From: Sulfobacillus benefaciens
GTDB taxonomy: Bacteria; Bacillota; Sulfobacillia; Sulfobacillales; Sulfobacillaceae
DNA length: 63,064 bases
Direction: 5' to 3'
Assembly: GCA_003023725.1 (NCBI GenBank)
Contig: PXYT01000016.1
Coordinates: 59,699-122,762 of the forward strand
Shown: positions 27,229 to 36,289 of the stretch, in pieces
Layout of the letters: each line of letters starts with the position of its first letter
How positions within the stretch are numbered: position 1 is the stretch's first letter
Notes under the pieces: model-generated
The model's input: the letters and a program-made list of their open reading frames with translations, nothing else
Told to the model about the DNA's origin: nothing
Database searches by the model: none
Program-made: the position numbers and the translations under genes

Positions 27229-27996
27229 GTGTCCAATGTCTTGTCGTCCTTGGATGATCGGCTCGAACGGGTCGATCAACAGCGACAATGGTCGTTTGAG
27301 GCCATACGTCCGGTCTACGACGCTTTACGGGCGCGCATGACCTACGCTTCTAACATGATCGAAGGGCAACATCTGACATTAGCTGAAACCGAGGCTGTGC
27401 TGCGAAAGGTTCCCGGTCAGGCAAATCTTTCCCGCCGACATCTCGAGACCATCGACCATAGTCTGGCATGGGATACCATGATGCGATACTCCCAAAGCGA
27501 TGAGCCCATCAGTCCAGAGTTGTTGCAGTCCCTCCACGCTTTCGTTGTTCGTCACACGCAGCCCGACGAAGCAGGCCGTTATCGCACGGTACCAGTGGCT
27601 ACGAAAGGCGGCGCCTGGGTCCCTTCCCATCCCGTCACCATCTCCCGTAAAATTGATCAATTATTCGATGAATTGAAAAAGACCGCTGTTCACCCGGTAA
27701 CCGCAGCCGCTTGTTTGCACGCCCGGTTAATGGCGATCCATCCCTTTATGGATGGCAATGGGAGAACAGGCCGTCTGTTGCTGAATTTATGGCTGATCCG
27801 TTATCATTATCCCCCCGCTTTGCTTGGCCCAGAAAACCGGGCCGCGTATTATACGGCTTTGCAGTCAGCAGATGGAGGCGATTTCGTTCCCGTTGTCAAT
27901 GTCGTGTTGCAAGGTATGTTTCAAACCCTTACCTGGTATGAACAAACTTTGCGTTTGCATATCCAGCCTAAAGCGGCGGGTCGCAGTTCAGGTTAA
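27229..27996 (+). CDS. Fic family AMP-transferase with inhibitory motif
   Basis: A 255-residue Fic-fold enzyme, expected to transfer AMP (or another nucleotide part) to a protein hydroxyl. The active-site loop HPFMDGNGRTGR starts at His171 and is complete, including the catalytic His and the phosphate-binding Asn-Gly-Arg. The N-terminal stretch S41-N-M-I-E45-G46 fits the inhibitory (S/T)xxxE(G/N) motif in the class II position, so activity is probably self-restrained. The start is GTG at 27229, behind AGAGGGGG. No antitoxin gene is next to it, in line with an internal inhibitor. Confidence 0.92.
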   Translation: MSNVLSSLDDRLERVDQQRQWSFEAIRPVYDALRARMTYASNMIEGQHLTLAETEAVLRKVPGQANLSRRHLETIDHSLAWDTMMRYSQSDEPISPELLQSLHAFVVRHTQPDEAGRYRTVPVATKGGAWVPSHPVTISRKIDQLFDELKKTAVHPVTAAACLHARLMAIHPFMDGNGRTGRLLLNLWLIRYHYPPALLGPENRAAYYTALQSADGGDFVPVVNVVLQGMFQTLTWYEQTLRLHIQPKAAGRSSG

Positions 27997-28337
27997 GCTT
28001 CACCTGCCCCGCGGCTAATGTCGTCCCAGGCCGCGCTAAACGACCGTCCCAACTGGCTATCGCCGAAGACTCGGGGACCATATTTTCCGGCTATTACCGG
28101 GGAAATATGGCCCTCCTTTTTGGATCCGCCTCTGTGCTCAAATGGCCTTTTTCCGGCCGTCCAGAGAAACCTCCTGCCGGCACAAACCTGCTACCGGCCC
28201 TTTTCTTTGAACCATGGTCCCTCCCTCCGGGAATCTTTAGGTCCAGGGCTTTCACACCCTTTGTCCGTATGCAGATTTTGTGCCAATCTTCTAGACTGAC
28301 ATTAGAATTTGTGACGCGGCTCACAAAATGAAGACAA

Positions 28338-28632
28338 CTGATTCGTAACCCGCCGGAAGGCGCGAGAGGAAGGAGAAGTCCCATGTGGTGCTGGGTTCTC
28401 CCACCGCAAACCAAAAGCGAGCCGCGTTCCAAAACCGTGGGAATTAGAGCCGATCTTTAAAACAACCTGGGGAACCGGAGCGTAACTCCGGTCAAGCGGC
28501 AAACTGGTTCACCGCCGTCCCCCGCTAAATCCTAACTGATAGTCCCGGCTTCCTCTCCGTCCAGGGAGAACCGGCTCAAAACGACAAAACGGCGCCGCAG
28601 TGGTTCCATTCCGAAAAAGAGAGGGAAACAAC
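28338..28632 (+). ncRNA. candidate structured 5' leader of the NarL-like regulator gene
   Basis: About 300 bases before the regulator contain several compact helices. The clearest is ACCGGAG/CTCCGGT with loop CGTAA (28474-28492). Others are GCGG with CCGC at about 28496-28515, and TGGG/CCCA with loop TTCT near 28394-28405. Codon structure is absent. I compared it by eye with cobalamin, c-di-GMP, c-di-AMP, T-box, RNase P and 6S consensus sequences and found no match, so this is a proposal only. Confidence 0.3.
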
Positions 28633-29319
28633 ATGGCTACCGATGCCGGAGGTGCTGCCCCTATCGGTGTCGCCTCACTGGTCTCCAATGAGATGGAGGA
28701 TGAAGGACTGCTGGCTGTGATCCGGAGTACCCCTGATATGGTCGTGCGCTGCCATACCATAATGACCCATGTACCGCCGGGATTATCATCATTTCAACTC
28801 TGTGATTGGGACCTTGTGGAGGTTATTGTGATGATTTTGCCGACATCCATCGTGGAAGATGCTGTTTCCACGTTTATTCAGGCAATGCCGCACATCCCTC
28901 TTGTTGCCGCAATCAATAGTCCCTGGTCCGGTCCCGACATTGTCCGAATCATTCAAGAAGGAGCTGCCGCATTGACCACGTCGATGCGGGCCAATGTTAT
29001 CGTTAACATGATGCGTCTTGCCTATTATCACGCCGGCGCCGTGGACCTTGACATGTCCCAAAGCGCTATACGGACAGTGATGGCGCTGGGCCCCCACACG
29101 ACTTCTCTCAATGCTCTCGACCGCGAGATTTGGTCTCTTGTAGCCAAAGGCTACTCAAATGCTCAAATTTCCGCTATGCTGGGCATTTCCTTGTCACGCA
29201 CAAAGCACCGAATCAAACATATTTTTCGCTATTTAGACGTCCATCACCGAACCCAGGCCATCAAACTCTATGATGAGAACCGTAATCCACTCCCCCCGCC
29301 CAACCATCTGCCGAACTAA
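28633..29319 (+). CDS. NarL/LuxR-type regulator with degenerate receiver domain
   Basis: A 228-residue protein with the two-domain plan of NarL response regulators. Residues about 155-205 form a LuxR helix-turn-helix (IWSLVAKGYSNAQISAMLGI then TKHRIKHIFRYL). The N-terminal half follows the receiver pattern, with a strand at VEVIVMILP and an Ala-rich EGAAALTTS stretch. But the acidic cluster, the phosphorylated Asp and the conserved Lys (replaced by Thr) are not visible, so it is probably not controlled by phosphorylation. The ATG at 28633 follows GAGAGGGA. No kinase gene adjoins it. Long structured leader upstream. Confidence 0.82.
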   Translation: MATDAGGAAPIGVASLVSNEMEDEGLLAVIRSTPDMVVRCHTIMTHVPPGLSSFQLCDWDLVEVIVMILPTSIVEDAVSTFIQAMPHIPLVAAINSPWSGPDIVRIIQEGAAALTTSMRANVIVNMMRLAYYHAGAVDLDMSQSAIRTVMALGPHTTSLNALDREIWSLVAKGYSNAQISAMLGISLSRTKHRIKHIFRYLDVHHRTQAIKLYDENRNPLPPPNHLPN

Positions 29320-29374
29320 GACCGGCCCAGAACATTACCTGCACGTGTTCACCCTTCTCTCCCCTCGTTAACCC

Positions 29375-29396
29375 GGGGCCCGTGTTCCCAGGCCCC
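29375..29396. terminator. hairpin between convergent genes
   Basis: GGGGCC (29375-29380) pairs with GGCCCC (29391-29396) across ten bases, between the stops of the NarL-like gene and the convergent MFS gene. No T run on the plus strand. Confidence 0.4.
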
Positions 29397-29412
29397 TCTC
29401 CAGCTTTCCTTC

Positions 29413-30621
29413 TTACTTGCGCTCTAGACCCCTGCCAATTACCGCCACCCCCCCGAGATAGACCAGAGCAAGCAAGGCCCAAGCCGGACGATAAGAAGCA
29501 AAGGTCCTGACAATCTCTCCAAAAACAGGAAGAAAGAGCACAATGCCGATAAACCCGGCCATGCCAATCAGTCCCAAAGTCATCCCCCGTTCCGTAGTCG
29601 TGCTCATTTGGGCCACCCAGGCGGTTAAAAGCCCGTTCCAGCCGTCCAGTCCCGCGCCTAATCCGCCAATTACCGCCAAACCTCCCCAAAAAGGCAAGGA
29701 AGCCGGCAACACTGCCCACAGCACGAGAGAGACAATACCGGTAAGAGCCACTGCCTGAAAGAGCCTCAGCAGCGGCACCCCCTTGTCACTCAACACCCCG
29801 GCAACGATACGGACCACAAACCCGGACAGTAAAGCCAGCGCAATAACGGGCCCGGCAACTGTCAGAGCAACGCGCCATCTTCCGTGAAGATCCAAAATCG
29901 CGTAGGTCAACAACACATACTGCCCAGGAGAAAGTAAAAAACTGACCAGCAAGGGAAATTTCAGCGCCAACAGTCTCCGCCGAATTGGACGGCAGTCGAA
30001 TTCCCTTACATTTGGGGGGATGCGATCCGAATTGTTCTGAGGGCGGGAAGGCAGCACCCAGGCGAATAACAGGCGCCACAGTCCCACATTGATGGCAATC
30101 AGCCCTAATACCGTTTTCAGATTCCAATGCTTAATCAACAAAGGAAAAACACTGGCCGCCACAATTCCGCCCAAAGGCGTGGCCGCCTGACGCAGTCCGA
30201 TAGCCGTGCCCTCATCTTTCGATCCTCCATAGATGCGGGTTATGGCCGTGGTTCCCGTTAACGATAGGGCCGGCAGGAAAAATCCGACAAATCCCAACAA
30301 CACGATTAACGGAGTAAAAGCCCGGGGCAAAAACCAGGCCAGAGAACCCATGATCCCGACAATAGCTATTCCTGACACCCAAGCCACTGTTTTCAGACCG
30401 TAACGCGCCAGAGCAAATCCGGCGGGAATCATACCCACCACAGCCCCTAGGGCCACCGTGGAAAACAAAATTCCCATCTGAGCAATTCCTAGGTGTGCAT
30501 ACTGTTTAAAGGCTTCGCTTAAAATCGAGAGCCCTTGTTGCGACATGGTAATAGCCAGTTGATCGACAAAAGCCACTATCAGTACCCAAATTTTTCTCCT
30601 GCCGCCGTCGTCTACGACCAT
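29413..30621 (-). CDS. MFS transporter
   Basis: A carrier of about 402 residues with twelve predicted helices. Helix 1 begins KIWVLIVAFVDQLAITMSQQ, and a conserved GIAQMGILFSTVALG leads into helix 2. Motif A is weak, so the subfamily is uncertain. The frame is open upstream to 30771, but residues 1-50 of that longer reading are polar and unlike a transporter start, so I take the ATG at 30621, close behind GGGGGGTGG. A GTG a few codons away is also possible. Confidence 0.8.
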   Translation of the reverse strand: MVVDDGGRRKIWVLIVAFVDQLAITMSQQGLSILSEAFKQYAHLGIAQMGILFSTVALGAVVGMIPAGFALARYGLKTVAWVSGIAIVGIMGSLAWFLPRAFTPLIVLLGFVGFFLPALSLTGTTAITRIYGGSKDEGTAIGLRQAATPLGGIVAASVFPLLIKHWNLKTVLGLIAINVGLWRLLFAWVLPSRPQNNSDRIPPNVREFDCRPIRRRLLALKFPLLVSFLLSPGQYVLLTYAILDLHGRWRVALTVAGPVIALALLSGFVVRIVAGVLSDKGVPLLRLFQAVALTGIVSLVLWAVLPASLPFWGGLAVIGGLGAGLDGWNGLLTAWVAQMSTTTERGMTLGLIGMAGFIGIVLFLPVFGEIVRTFASYRPAWALLALVYLGGVAVIGRGLERK

Positions 30622-31301
30622 CCACCCCCCGGGGTGCACTTGGAATTTCCGGTCTTTCCCTTCATTCCGGCCACGATTGGCACCATAAACCCTTGTTAGG
30701 ATTCCCATTCCGAGCTTGGGCACACGAATCTCGAAAAAGCGGGCAACGAACAAGATAGAATCCCGTTTCAACCGTGTAAGGGCAGGGCAGTGATAAAAAG
30801 GAGGCAGATGCCGTTCGGTCTCGTTTTCTGCCTTCCAGCCCGCGGTCCAATAGGAATCCCTGAAGGATGAGTGCCGGCCGCCCTGTCGCAGGAGGCTTTA
30901 GGGCAAGTGAGAATCTCATTCCGGCGGCCATCTGGATCTAAGCGGTGACAAGGGGGAATCATTGGTTTTTTGCTGGTATTGACCATGATCCGAAGCTACC
31001 CATGCGCGAGTCATTCCGAAATGGCTCGCTTGGGTGAGAATCATTGCCGGTTCCCAGGTCGACCAGCGAAAGCAGAACTATCTATCCCCCCGCAGTCCTG
31101 GCCCACCGGGGAAAAATCTTCTATAAGCAAGCGAGCAGAGACCGTCATCAATCCGCGAGCGGAAAACCCGTTCTCATTCCCACAATGAACAGACAGGAGG
31201 CTCAATTCAGCCTCCTGTCTGTTACGAAACATCAGCCTAAGACACTCTCTCACTTTGATTGGAGTTTCGATTTGAATCGATGAGTTCTGGCCTTACGTTA
31301 G
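30622..31301. other. intergenic stretch, no gene seen apart from one terminator
   Basis: Nearly 700 bases between two genes on the minus strand. Frames at 30970-31283 (plus) have no sites. The only clear structure is the 15-bp hairpin at 31188-31223. Confidence 0.45.
31188..31223 (-). terminator. 15-bp perfect hairpin behind dsrE2
   Basis: AACAGACAGGAGGCT (31188-31202) pairs perfectly with its complement (31209-31223) across a six-base loop. It lies 78 bases behind the DsrE2 stop on the minus strand and is followed there by CATTGTG, so it is a strong stem without a proper T run. Confidence 0.65.
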
Positions 31302-31769
31302 TCAGATAAACAACGAAATCTTGGCTTCCCGGGCAAAGTCCAAAAATGTGGCCGCCCCCACCACATCTTCCACTTCCGGCACCAAATCTTCGCGCTTGAC
31401 CCCAAGAACGTCCATAGACATTTGACAGGCCACCATGTGCACACCCAATTCCTTCGCTTCCGAAACAAAATCCCGAATCGTCATCACATTGGATTGGGCA
31501 AACTGATTTTTCATCATGGACGAAACCATTTTGGTCCCGAAGGGAACCACTCCTGCTACTTTAGCCAGGGCGGGCATTCCCGGGTTTCCCGCGATCGATA
31601 CGGACAAATTGTCAATTTTGTCCTTGTTAATCACATCGAGCCCCCAAAACGTAAAAAACAGCATACATTCCATATCCATAGCCGCTGCCGCTGTTGCCAG
31701 AATGAATGGCGGATAAGCCATGTCCAAACTGCCTTTAGATACAATGATTGCTAACCGGTCTTGCTCCAC
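31302..31769 (-). CDS. DsrE2-like sulfurtransferase/peroxiredoxin-fold protein
   Basis: A 155-residue DsrE/DsrF/DrsH superfamily protein of the DsrE2 type. In sulfur oxidisers these carry persulfide sulfur with TusA and rhodanese. Cys115 in VACQMSMDVLG is the conserved sulfur-binding residue; Cys35 in DMECMLFFTFWGLDV is a second conserved one. Hydrophobic stretches near residues 22-45 suggest membrane association. The start is GTG at 31769 behind GAGGAGGG. It stands alone, 27 kb from the tusA-dsrE pair. Confidence 0.9.
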   Translation of the reverse strand: MEQDRLAIIVSKGSLDMAYPPFILATAAAAMDMECMLFFTFWGLDVINKDKIDNLSVSIAGNPGMPALAKVAGVVPFGTKMVSSMMKNQFAQSNVMTIRDFVSEAKELGVHMVACQMSMDVLGVKREDLVPEVEDVVGAATFLDFAREAKISLFI

Positions 31770-32320
31770 TGAATTCCCTCCTCATTTCGCAATGCTGAGT
31801 AAGCCTCAGTAATTTAGTGCGCGGATCCCATAAATTACTGTCGTGTACAATAGCCCCCAGGTTCACGGCAGTCATTCTGAACGAACCGAATCGGACTAGG
31901 CACGCTGAGCTGAATATCGGTATCGTTAAAATTATTATACATAAAATAAAAATGAGCAAGACTATTTTTAAAATAATAACATGTAATTTTCAACTGAACT
32001 GAACTTCACTAGCGATATTTCCCGGTTCATTGTAAACGTCACTGATTGTCTGTTTATGTCACCAGGGCTCATATCACCTATCATAGACGAGTATGACTGT
32101 TCATAAAAGGTAGTTCTTAAGCATCGTCCGCGGCCGGATGCACGGCACGCCGCCTCAACTTAGACACCGTTTCACTCTTTTCTAGGCACACAAAAACCTG
32201 CCACCAAGCCGGGCGGCAGGATCTGAAAAAGAGTCCGTCATCAACCCCTCTTCATCTCCGTGACAGGAACAAGGCGGGGTAAGTGAAGAAGGCAGCACTC
32301 CTTATTGACCTCAAAATGTC
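31770..32320. other. AT-rich intergenic stretch
   Basis: The upstream region of dsrE2 includes a CTGAG-N5-CTCAG repeat near 31795-31809 and an AT-rich stretch at 31920-31985. No gene is supported. Confidence 0.4.
32192..32220 (-). terminator. terminator of the repeat-protein gene
   Basis: On the minus strand the CCTGCC/GGCAGG stem (32215-32220 with 32197-32202) is followed by TTTTTG, about 100 bases behind the stop of the repeat protein. A classical rho-independent terminator. Confidence 0.75.
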
Positions 32321-33448
32321 CTATGCAGTGGGCAGGCCGGGCATTGGAGAGGCCATGGAGGTCTTATGCGACCAATTCCCTGTAACCCAATGGTCAATCA
32401 TAACGCTCAAGTGGGATTTAATCCGGGTCCCCTGTGCCGGGGTGAGCAAGCCGTTCGACACAGCTTTTTGAATCTGCGCTTGGGCATCTTTCATAAGTGT
32501 TGACTCCAACGCACTAGTCGACGTTCCCGCGTGTTGCGCAATCTGGGACAGGGTTTCTCCCGAACTCAAGTCCGTTCCGAGGGTACTGGGAGATATGTGA
32601 AGGGCTGCGGCTGTCTTCTGAAGCAATGGTCCCATAAATCCCCTGGGACTCTGAAATCCGGCAAAATGCCGCCAACGTCCGGGGCTTTGGGTTACTACCC
32701 GGTCAATGACAGCACCGATATGGGAATCAAGACGACTCGCCTGGGCCGAGGTAAAAATGCCAATGGATACACCCTTCTGAATCTGGGTGCGGGCATCTTG
32801 CACCAAAGCCGATTCGAGGGCACTCGCCGACGATCCCGAATGCTGCGCAATCTCGGCCAAACTTTGGCCTGATTTCATGTCGGTCTGAACAGTGGCCGCT
32901 GATATGTGAAGGGCTGAACCGACATCATTGAAGAACATCCCCATCATGACCTGTCCACCCTGACGGGCGATTAACTGTCTCCACTGAGCGGGGTTTTGCA
33001 TCATCACCCGGTTAAGCAAGGGACTCAGATGAGAATCCAGGCGTTCCGCCTGTGACGCTGTGAACAAACCCGCCGAGACGGCCTTTTGAATTTCAGTTTG
33101 TGCGTCCTGCAACAAGACCGCCTTAAGGCTCGCACGGGAAACCCCTGCATGCTGTGCAATCTGAGCCAGGCTTTGGCCGGAATTCAACTCCGATTCCACC
33201 GTAGTCGGGGACACATGCAAGGCGCTTGCCACGTCATTGGCTAAAATGTCCGTCACATTGAGTCCGCCTGGCATTCCCCATGCACCGAAGCGGGGATGAT
33301 GTCCCTGCTTGTTAACGGGACGTTGGCCTGCATTCACCACCGGATGCGTGGTGGCATTGGCACCAGCATTATGTGACACGGTTATAGCAGCTACCGTACC
33401 GCCTCCGACAAACACACTAGCGGCAACCCATGCTAACGATTTGATCAT
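32321..33448 (-). CDS. exported protein of three 103-residue repeats
   Basis: A 375-residue protein of unknown function. A signal peptide or N-terminal anchor spans about 1-30 (MIKSLAWVAASVFVGGGTVA). Three repeats begin near residues 72, 175 and 278, exactly 103 residues apart. Each runs ALHxS-T-SGxSLxxIAQHxG, then a helical DAQTQIQKAVSxGLxTxAQ segment and a DSHL-like helix. The repeats are all-alpha by composition, and the SLAQIAQHAGVS core recalls a helix-turn-helix or spore-type LysM-like helix pair. It is transcribed away from the two-component pair, sharing a 377-bp intergenic region, so the regulator may control it. The start is ATG 33448 behind AAGGAGCGTGGACTG-type purines. Confidence 0.85.
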   Translation of the reverse strand: MIKSLAWVAASVFVGGGTVAAITVSHNAGANATTHPVVNAGQRPVNKQGHHPRFGAWGMPGGLNVTDILANDVASALHVSPTTVESELNSGQSLAQIAQHAGVSRASLKAVLLQDAQTEIQKAVSAGLFTASQAERLDSHLSPLLNRVMMQNPAQWRQLIARQGGQVMMGMFFNDVGSALHISAATVQTDMKSGQSLAEIAQHSGSSASALESALVQDARTQIQKGVSIGIFTSAQASRLDSHIGAVIDRVVTQSPGRWRHFAGFQSPRGFMGPLLQKTAAALHISPSTLGTDLSSGETLSQIAQHAGTSTSALESTLMKDAQAQIQKAVSNGLLTPAQGTRIKSHLSVMIDHWVTGNWSHKTSMASPMPGLPTA

Positions 33449-33825
33449 CAACAGTCCACGCTCCTTCAGTAATATGGGCGTCGAATAAGACCGCCTGTCC
33501 TCAGTAAACGCCTCACACGTTTCCAAAGTGTTACGAAAACCAAATCTGCAAACTCATGCTGCTCACTTCGGCATCACCGAACGAAAAACCTTGGAGATTT
33601 GAGTCTTTAACTTATCATGCTTAAGCCAATATGCCAAGCTAAGCCGTCTCGATGAGATAAAAGAAGCCGTTCAAAAAAGCGTTGTCATCTTCCCCAGGCA
33701 CGCACGTGCTAAAATGCCTGAAATAAACGGCAGTGGGAGCGGTAGAGCTCCGGGACAAAAATCTTTGTTTGGGGGGAGCCTATGCTAGAATGAGCTAGAG
33801 TGCCATAACAACGGAGGTAAGGAGC
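33449..33825. promoter_or_regulatory. divergent promoter region of repeat protein and two-component pair
   Basis: 377 bases shared by two divergent units. On the plus strand TGCTAGAAT (33783-33791) is an extended -10 box with TTTGTT 16 bases before it. ACGGAGGT (33811-33818) is the ribosome binding site of the response regulator. On the other side the leader of the repeat protein shows no clear boxes. OmpR-type direct repeats were not obvious by eye. Confidence 0.5.
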
Positions 33826-34581
33826 GTGCATGATCAGCCGGATCACAAGGGATCTTCCCCAGAACCAGGCCTGAACCTTTTGATTATTGATGATGATGAA
33901 GGAATCTTGGAACTGTTAACGGCCTACGGCCGTTTGAGCGGGTGGCATACCGTGCCAGCCACGTCCCTGGCTGCAGCCCTAAATGCTTTGGCCTCCTTCG
34001 CCTTTGAGCCTTCTGTGATAATCCTCGACTGGCAGTTGCCGGACAGCGACGGACTGTCATCGATCCGTTCCCTGCGCCAAAGGACGTTCTCCCCTATTCT
34101 TATGCTCACAGTGCGGAATAAGGAATCCGACATCATCGAAGCCCTGAATCTGGGGGCAGACGACTATGTGGTTAAACCTTTTAGCCCGGGCCAAGTGCTG
34201 GCCCGCTGCCAGGCTTTAAGCCGCCGGAGGGATTCTCTGATCCGGAGCACAAAGGGGTCTGTCATCACGACTCATGATCTGGTCATTGATCGCGAACGCC
34301 GCCAATGCCTGCAGAATGGATCCCCCGTCAATCTTTCCACCCTCGAATTCGACTTGTTGGTTCATTTGGCACGTCACAGCGGGCGGGTTTGGACCCGAGA
34401 CGAATTATTGCAACGGATTTGGGGAGACGTCGGGGACGCCTTTGACCGCGCCGTTGATGTGGAAATTGGCCGGTTGAGGCGAAAATTGGGCGACCCGCCC
34501 GAAAATCCACGCTATATAGAAACAGTGCGGGGAGTGGGATACCGATGGCGCGACGAGACTACTTCTCCCGCCCGGCTATAG
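33826..34581 (+). CDS. OmpR/PhoB-family response regulator
   Basis: A 251-residue two-domain regulator. The receiver domain (about 16-130) has the acidic pair in IIDDDEG, the phosphorylation site Asp68 in LDWQLPDSDG and the conserved Lys in VVKPFSPG. The winged-helix domain ends with the typical GRVWTRDELLQRIWG, the AVDVEIGRLRRKL recognition segment and VRGVGYRW. The start is GTG at 33826 (ATG four bases on is out of frame). Its end overlaps the kinase start by 37 bases, so they are translationally coupled. Confidence 0.96.
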   Translation: MHDQPDHKGSSPEPGLNLLIIDDDEGILELLTAYGRLSGWHTVPATSLAAALNALASFAFEPSVIILDWQLPDSDGLSSIRSLRQRTFSPILMLTVRNKESDIIEALNLGADDYVVKPFSPGQVLARCQALSRRRDSLIRSTKGSVITTHDLVIDRERRQCLQNGSPVNLSTLEFDLLVHLARHSGRVWTRDELLQRIWGDVGDAFDRAVDVEIGRLRRKLGDPPENPRYIETVRGVGYRWRDETTSPARL

Positions 34582-35597
34582 GAATCTGGCTGCTGGCGAT
34601 GATGACCGGACTCGCCGGAGTCGGAATTGTGGTCCTGGGGGGCAATTGGTGGGTATCAGCCAGCCATCTTGCCGGCTCCTCCCAACAGGCAGCCTACATC
34701 GTATTAGCCTTGCCCACCCTCCTAATCATCTCGGCAGTGGCCTGGTTCCTCTCGGTACATATTGAACGTACGGTCCTGGGTGAGCTGTCCAGCATTGTGG
34801 AATGGATTAACCAGGTGGATGACGGACATTTTGAACCCCTGCCGGTCTGGGACACCGGTCCCTGGGGTCAACTCACCTACGCCCTCAATCAAATGGCCAG
34901 CCGTCTCGCCACGGCCCAACAGGAGCGAGATGTGTTTCTCGCCAGTGTCGCCCACGAGTTAAAAACCCCCCTGACGGTGCTGCGCGGCAATCTTGAGGGT
35001 CTGATGGATGGGGCCCTGACTCCCACACCGGAGCGATGGGCCGCCTTAACGCGAGAAATCAACCGCCTCACCCGTCTCGTTAACGATCTACTCCTGATTG
35101 AAACCATGCGCCAATCTCCTCCCGCCTTCAACCGGAAACATTACGATCCCCGCGAGCAACTTGCTTCCCTCATACTTCGCTTTGAGCCTCTGGCTCGCAT
35201 GAAAGGGGTGGAAATGACTGGGGAATCCCAGGTCCACGAAGTTTATCTGGATCAGGACCGGATGGAGCAGATTCTGGTCAATTTGGTGGACAACGCCCTA
35301 CGGCATACGCCGGAAGGAGGGCGCATCTGCATCCGCTTGCAACGAAAGATGGAGGGAAAGAAAGACACTCATCAAATCGCCATGCTCGAATGGTGCATTG
35401 AGGATTCGGGACCAGGAATTCCTGCTTCGTCCGCCTCCCTGGTTCTCCAGCCGTTTTTCCGGGATCCCCGTTCCCGGGGAGCGGGGTTGGGATTGGCCGT
35501 GTCAGCCGCACTCGTTCAGGCTCAGGGTGGCACTTTACAAATATCAACCAGTGAACTGGGCGGAGCCAAAATCTGTCTAAGCCTTCCCTTCTCCTAA
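34545..35597 (+). CDS. sensor histidine kinase
   Basis: A 350-residue membrane kinase and partner of the response regulator. Two helices at about 10-35 and 45-70 bracket only a very short outside loop, so it probably senses within or at the membrane rather than by a large external domain. A HAMP-like linker follows. The phosphorylated His137 lies in SVAHELKTPLTVLRG, the N box in LVDNALRHTPEGG and the G boxes in DSGPGIP and RGAGLGLAVSAALV. It begins inside the regulator gene. The small SHOCT gene converges on it eight bases after its stop. Confidence 0.95.
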   Translation: MARRDYFSRPAIGIWLLAMMTGLAGVGIVVLGGNWWVSASHLAGSSQQAAYIVLALPTLLIISAVAWFLSVHIERTVLGELSSIVEWINQVDDGHFEPLPVWDTGPWGQLTYALNQMASRLATAQQERDVFLASVAHELKTPLTVLRGNLEGLMDGALTPTPERWAALTREINRLTRLVNDLLLIETMRQSPPAFNRKHYDPREQLASLILRFEPLARMKGVEMTGESQVHEVYLDQDRMEQILVNLVDNALRHTPEGGRICIRLQRKMEGKKDTHQIAMLEWCIEDSGPGIPASSASLVLQPFFRDPRSRGAGLGLAVSAALVQAQGGTLQISTSELGGAKICLSLPFS

Positions 35598-35604
35598 AGA
35601 CTGG

Positions 35605-35817
35605 TTAGGATTGAAGCCGTTTACGAATTTCCTCGTATTCCTCAAGTGTGATTTCTCCCCGAGACAATCGTAGCTTCAATATGGCCAACGGATCATTATC
35701 CCGCCGCCTAATATCACTGTGGCTCCGGATCCAGTACCAGATGCCAAGTCCCAGCATGATAATGAGGCCGATCCAAAGGACATTCGAAATCCACATCATG
35801 GTCATCATACCGCCCAT
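35605..35817 (-). CDS. small SHOCT-domain membrane protein
   Basis: A 70-residue protein: Met-rich start, one membrane helix (WISNVLWIGLIIMLGLGIWY) and a C-terminal SHOCT motif LKLRLSRGEITLEEYEEIRK. SHOCT is a short helical hairpin, often found at the end of oligomerising envelope or phage proteins. The ATG at 35817 follows AGGAGGG with good spacing; a longer reading adds 25 polar residues without a site. It is paralogous to the next small gene, 470 bases away on the same strand. Confidence 0.85.
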   Translation of the reverse strand: MGGMMTMMWISNVLWIGLIIMLGLGIWYWIRSHSDIRRRDNDPLAILKLRLSRGEITLEEYEEIRKRLQS

Positions 35818-36289
35818 AATTGGCCCTCCTGCAGGTATTGTATCCTGCCTCCCCGACACTCGCAAAGAACTGGCTTTTCTCTTCCGGATCACGCCGAGAT
35901 GGTCAAGAACCCACGGGCCAGCACCTTTGAAAATAGTCGTTCCGGAAAAGATCTGTTTCTGTTGAATCCGTCCTTAGTCAATAAAATCGGAACTTAGCAG
36001 AAAAGCCACGGAAATGAGCGACCAAACCTCTATCCTAAGCGGACTCAACGCCCACTCTCAATTTAGAAGATTCAGGGTCAAGAGCCAGCCCAGAAATTGC
36101 CGATCTCTTATCGAGGCGCCCGTAAAACACCGGGACGGCATAAGTCTTTTGACTTTTGGAACGGCTGGTCGCCTTGAGGCCAACACGGATCCTCCCGTGG
36201 TCGTGGAACCGACTTTCATGCGCCCTCATGCTTTCTCATGGCCATAATGCCATGAGAAAGCATGTCTTAGCGATTCTAGGGATCTGTCG
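35818..36289. other. intergenic region between the two SHOCT genes
   Basis: Holds the upstream region of the first SHOCT gene and the long hairpin at 36227-36264. No further gene is supported. Confidence 0.4.
36227..36264. repeat. 16-bp perfect inverted repeat
   Basis: CATGCTTTCTCATGGC (36227-36242) and its exact complement (36249-36264) enclose the six bases CATAAT. It begins 25 bases behind the second SHOCT gene. Neither flank has a T run, so it may stabilise the mRNA 3' end, act as a weak terminator or be a small-RNA hairpin. Confidence 0.6.

Noticed and set aside
28338-28632. c-di-AMP (ydaO) or cobalamin riboswitch in the leader
   Set aside because: Fragments such as GGGGAACC recall these classes, but the other conserved blocks are absent, so I kept only a generic structured-leader call.
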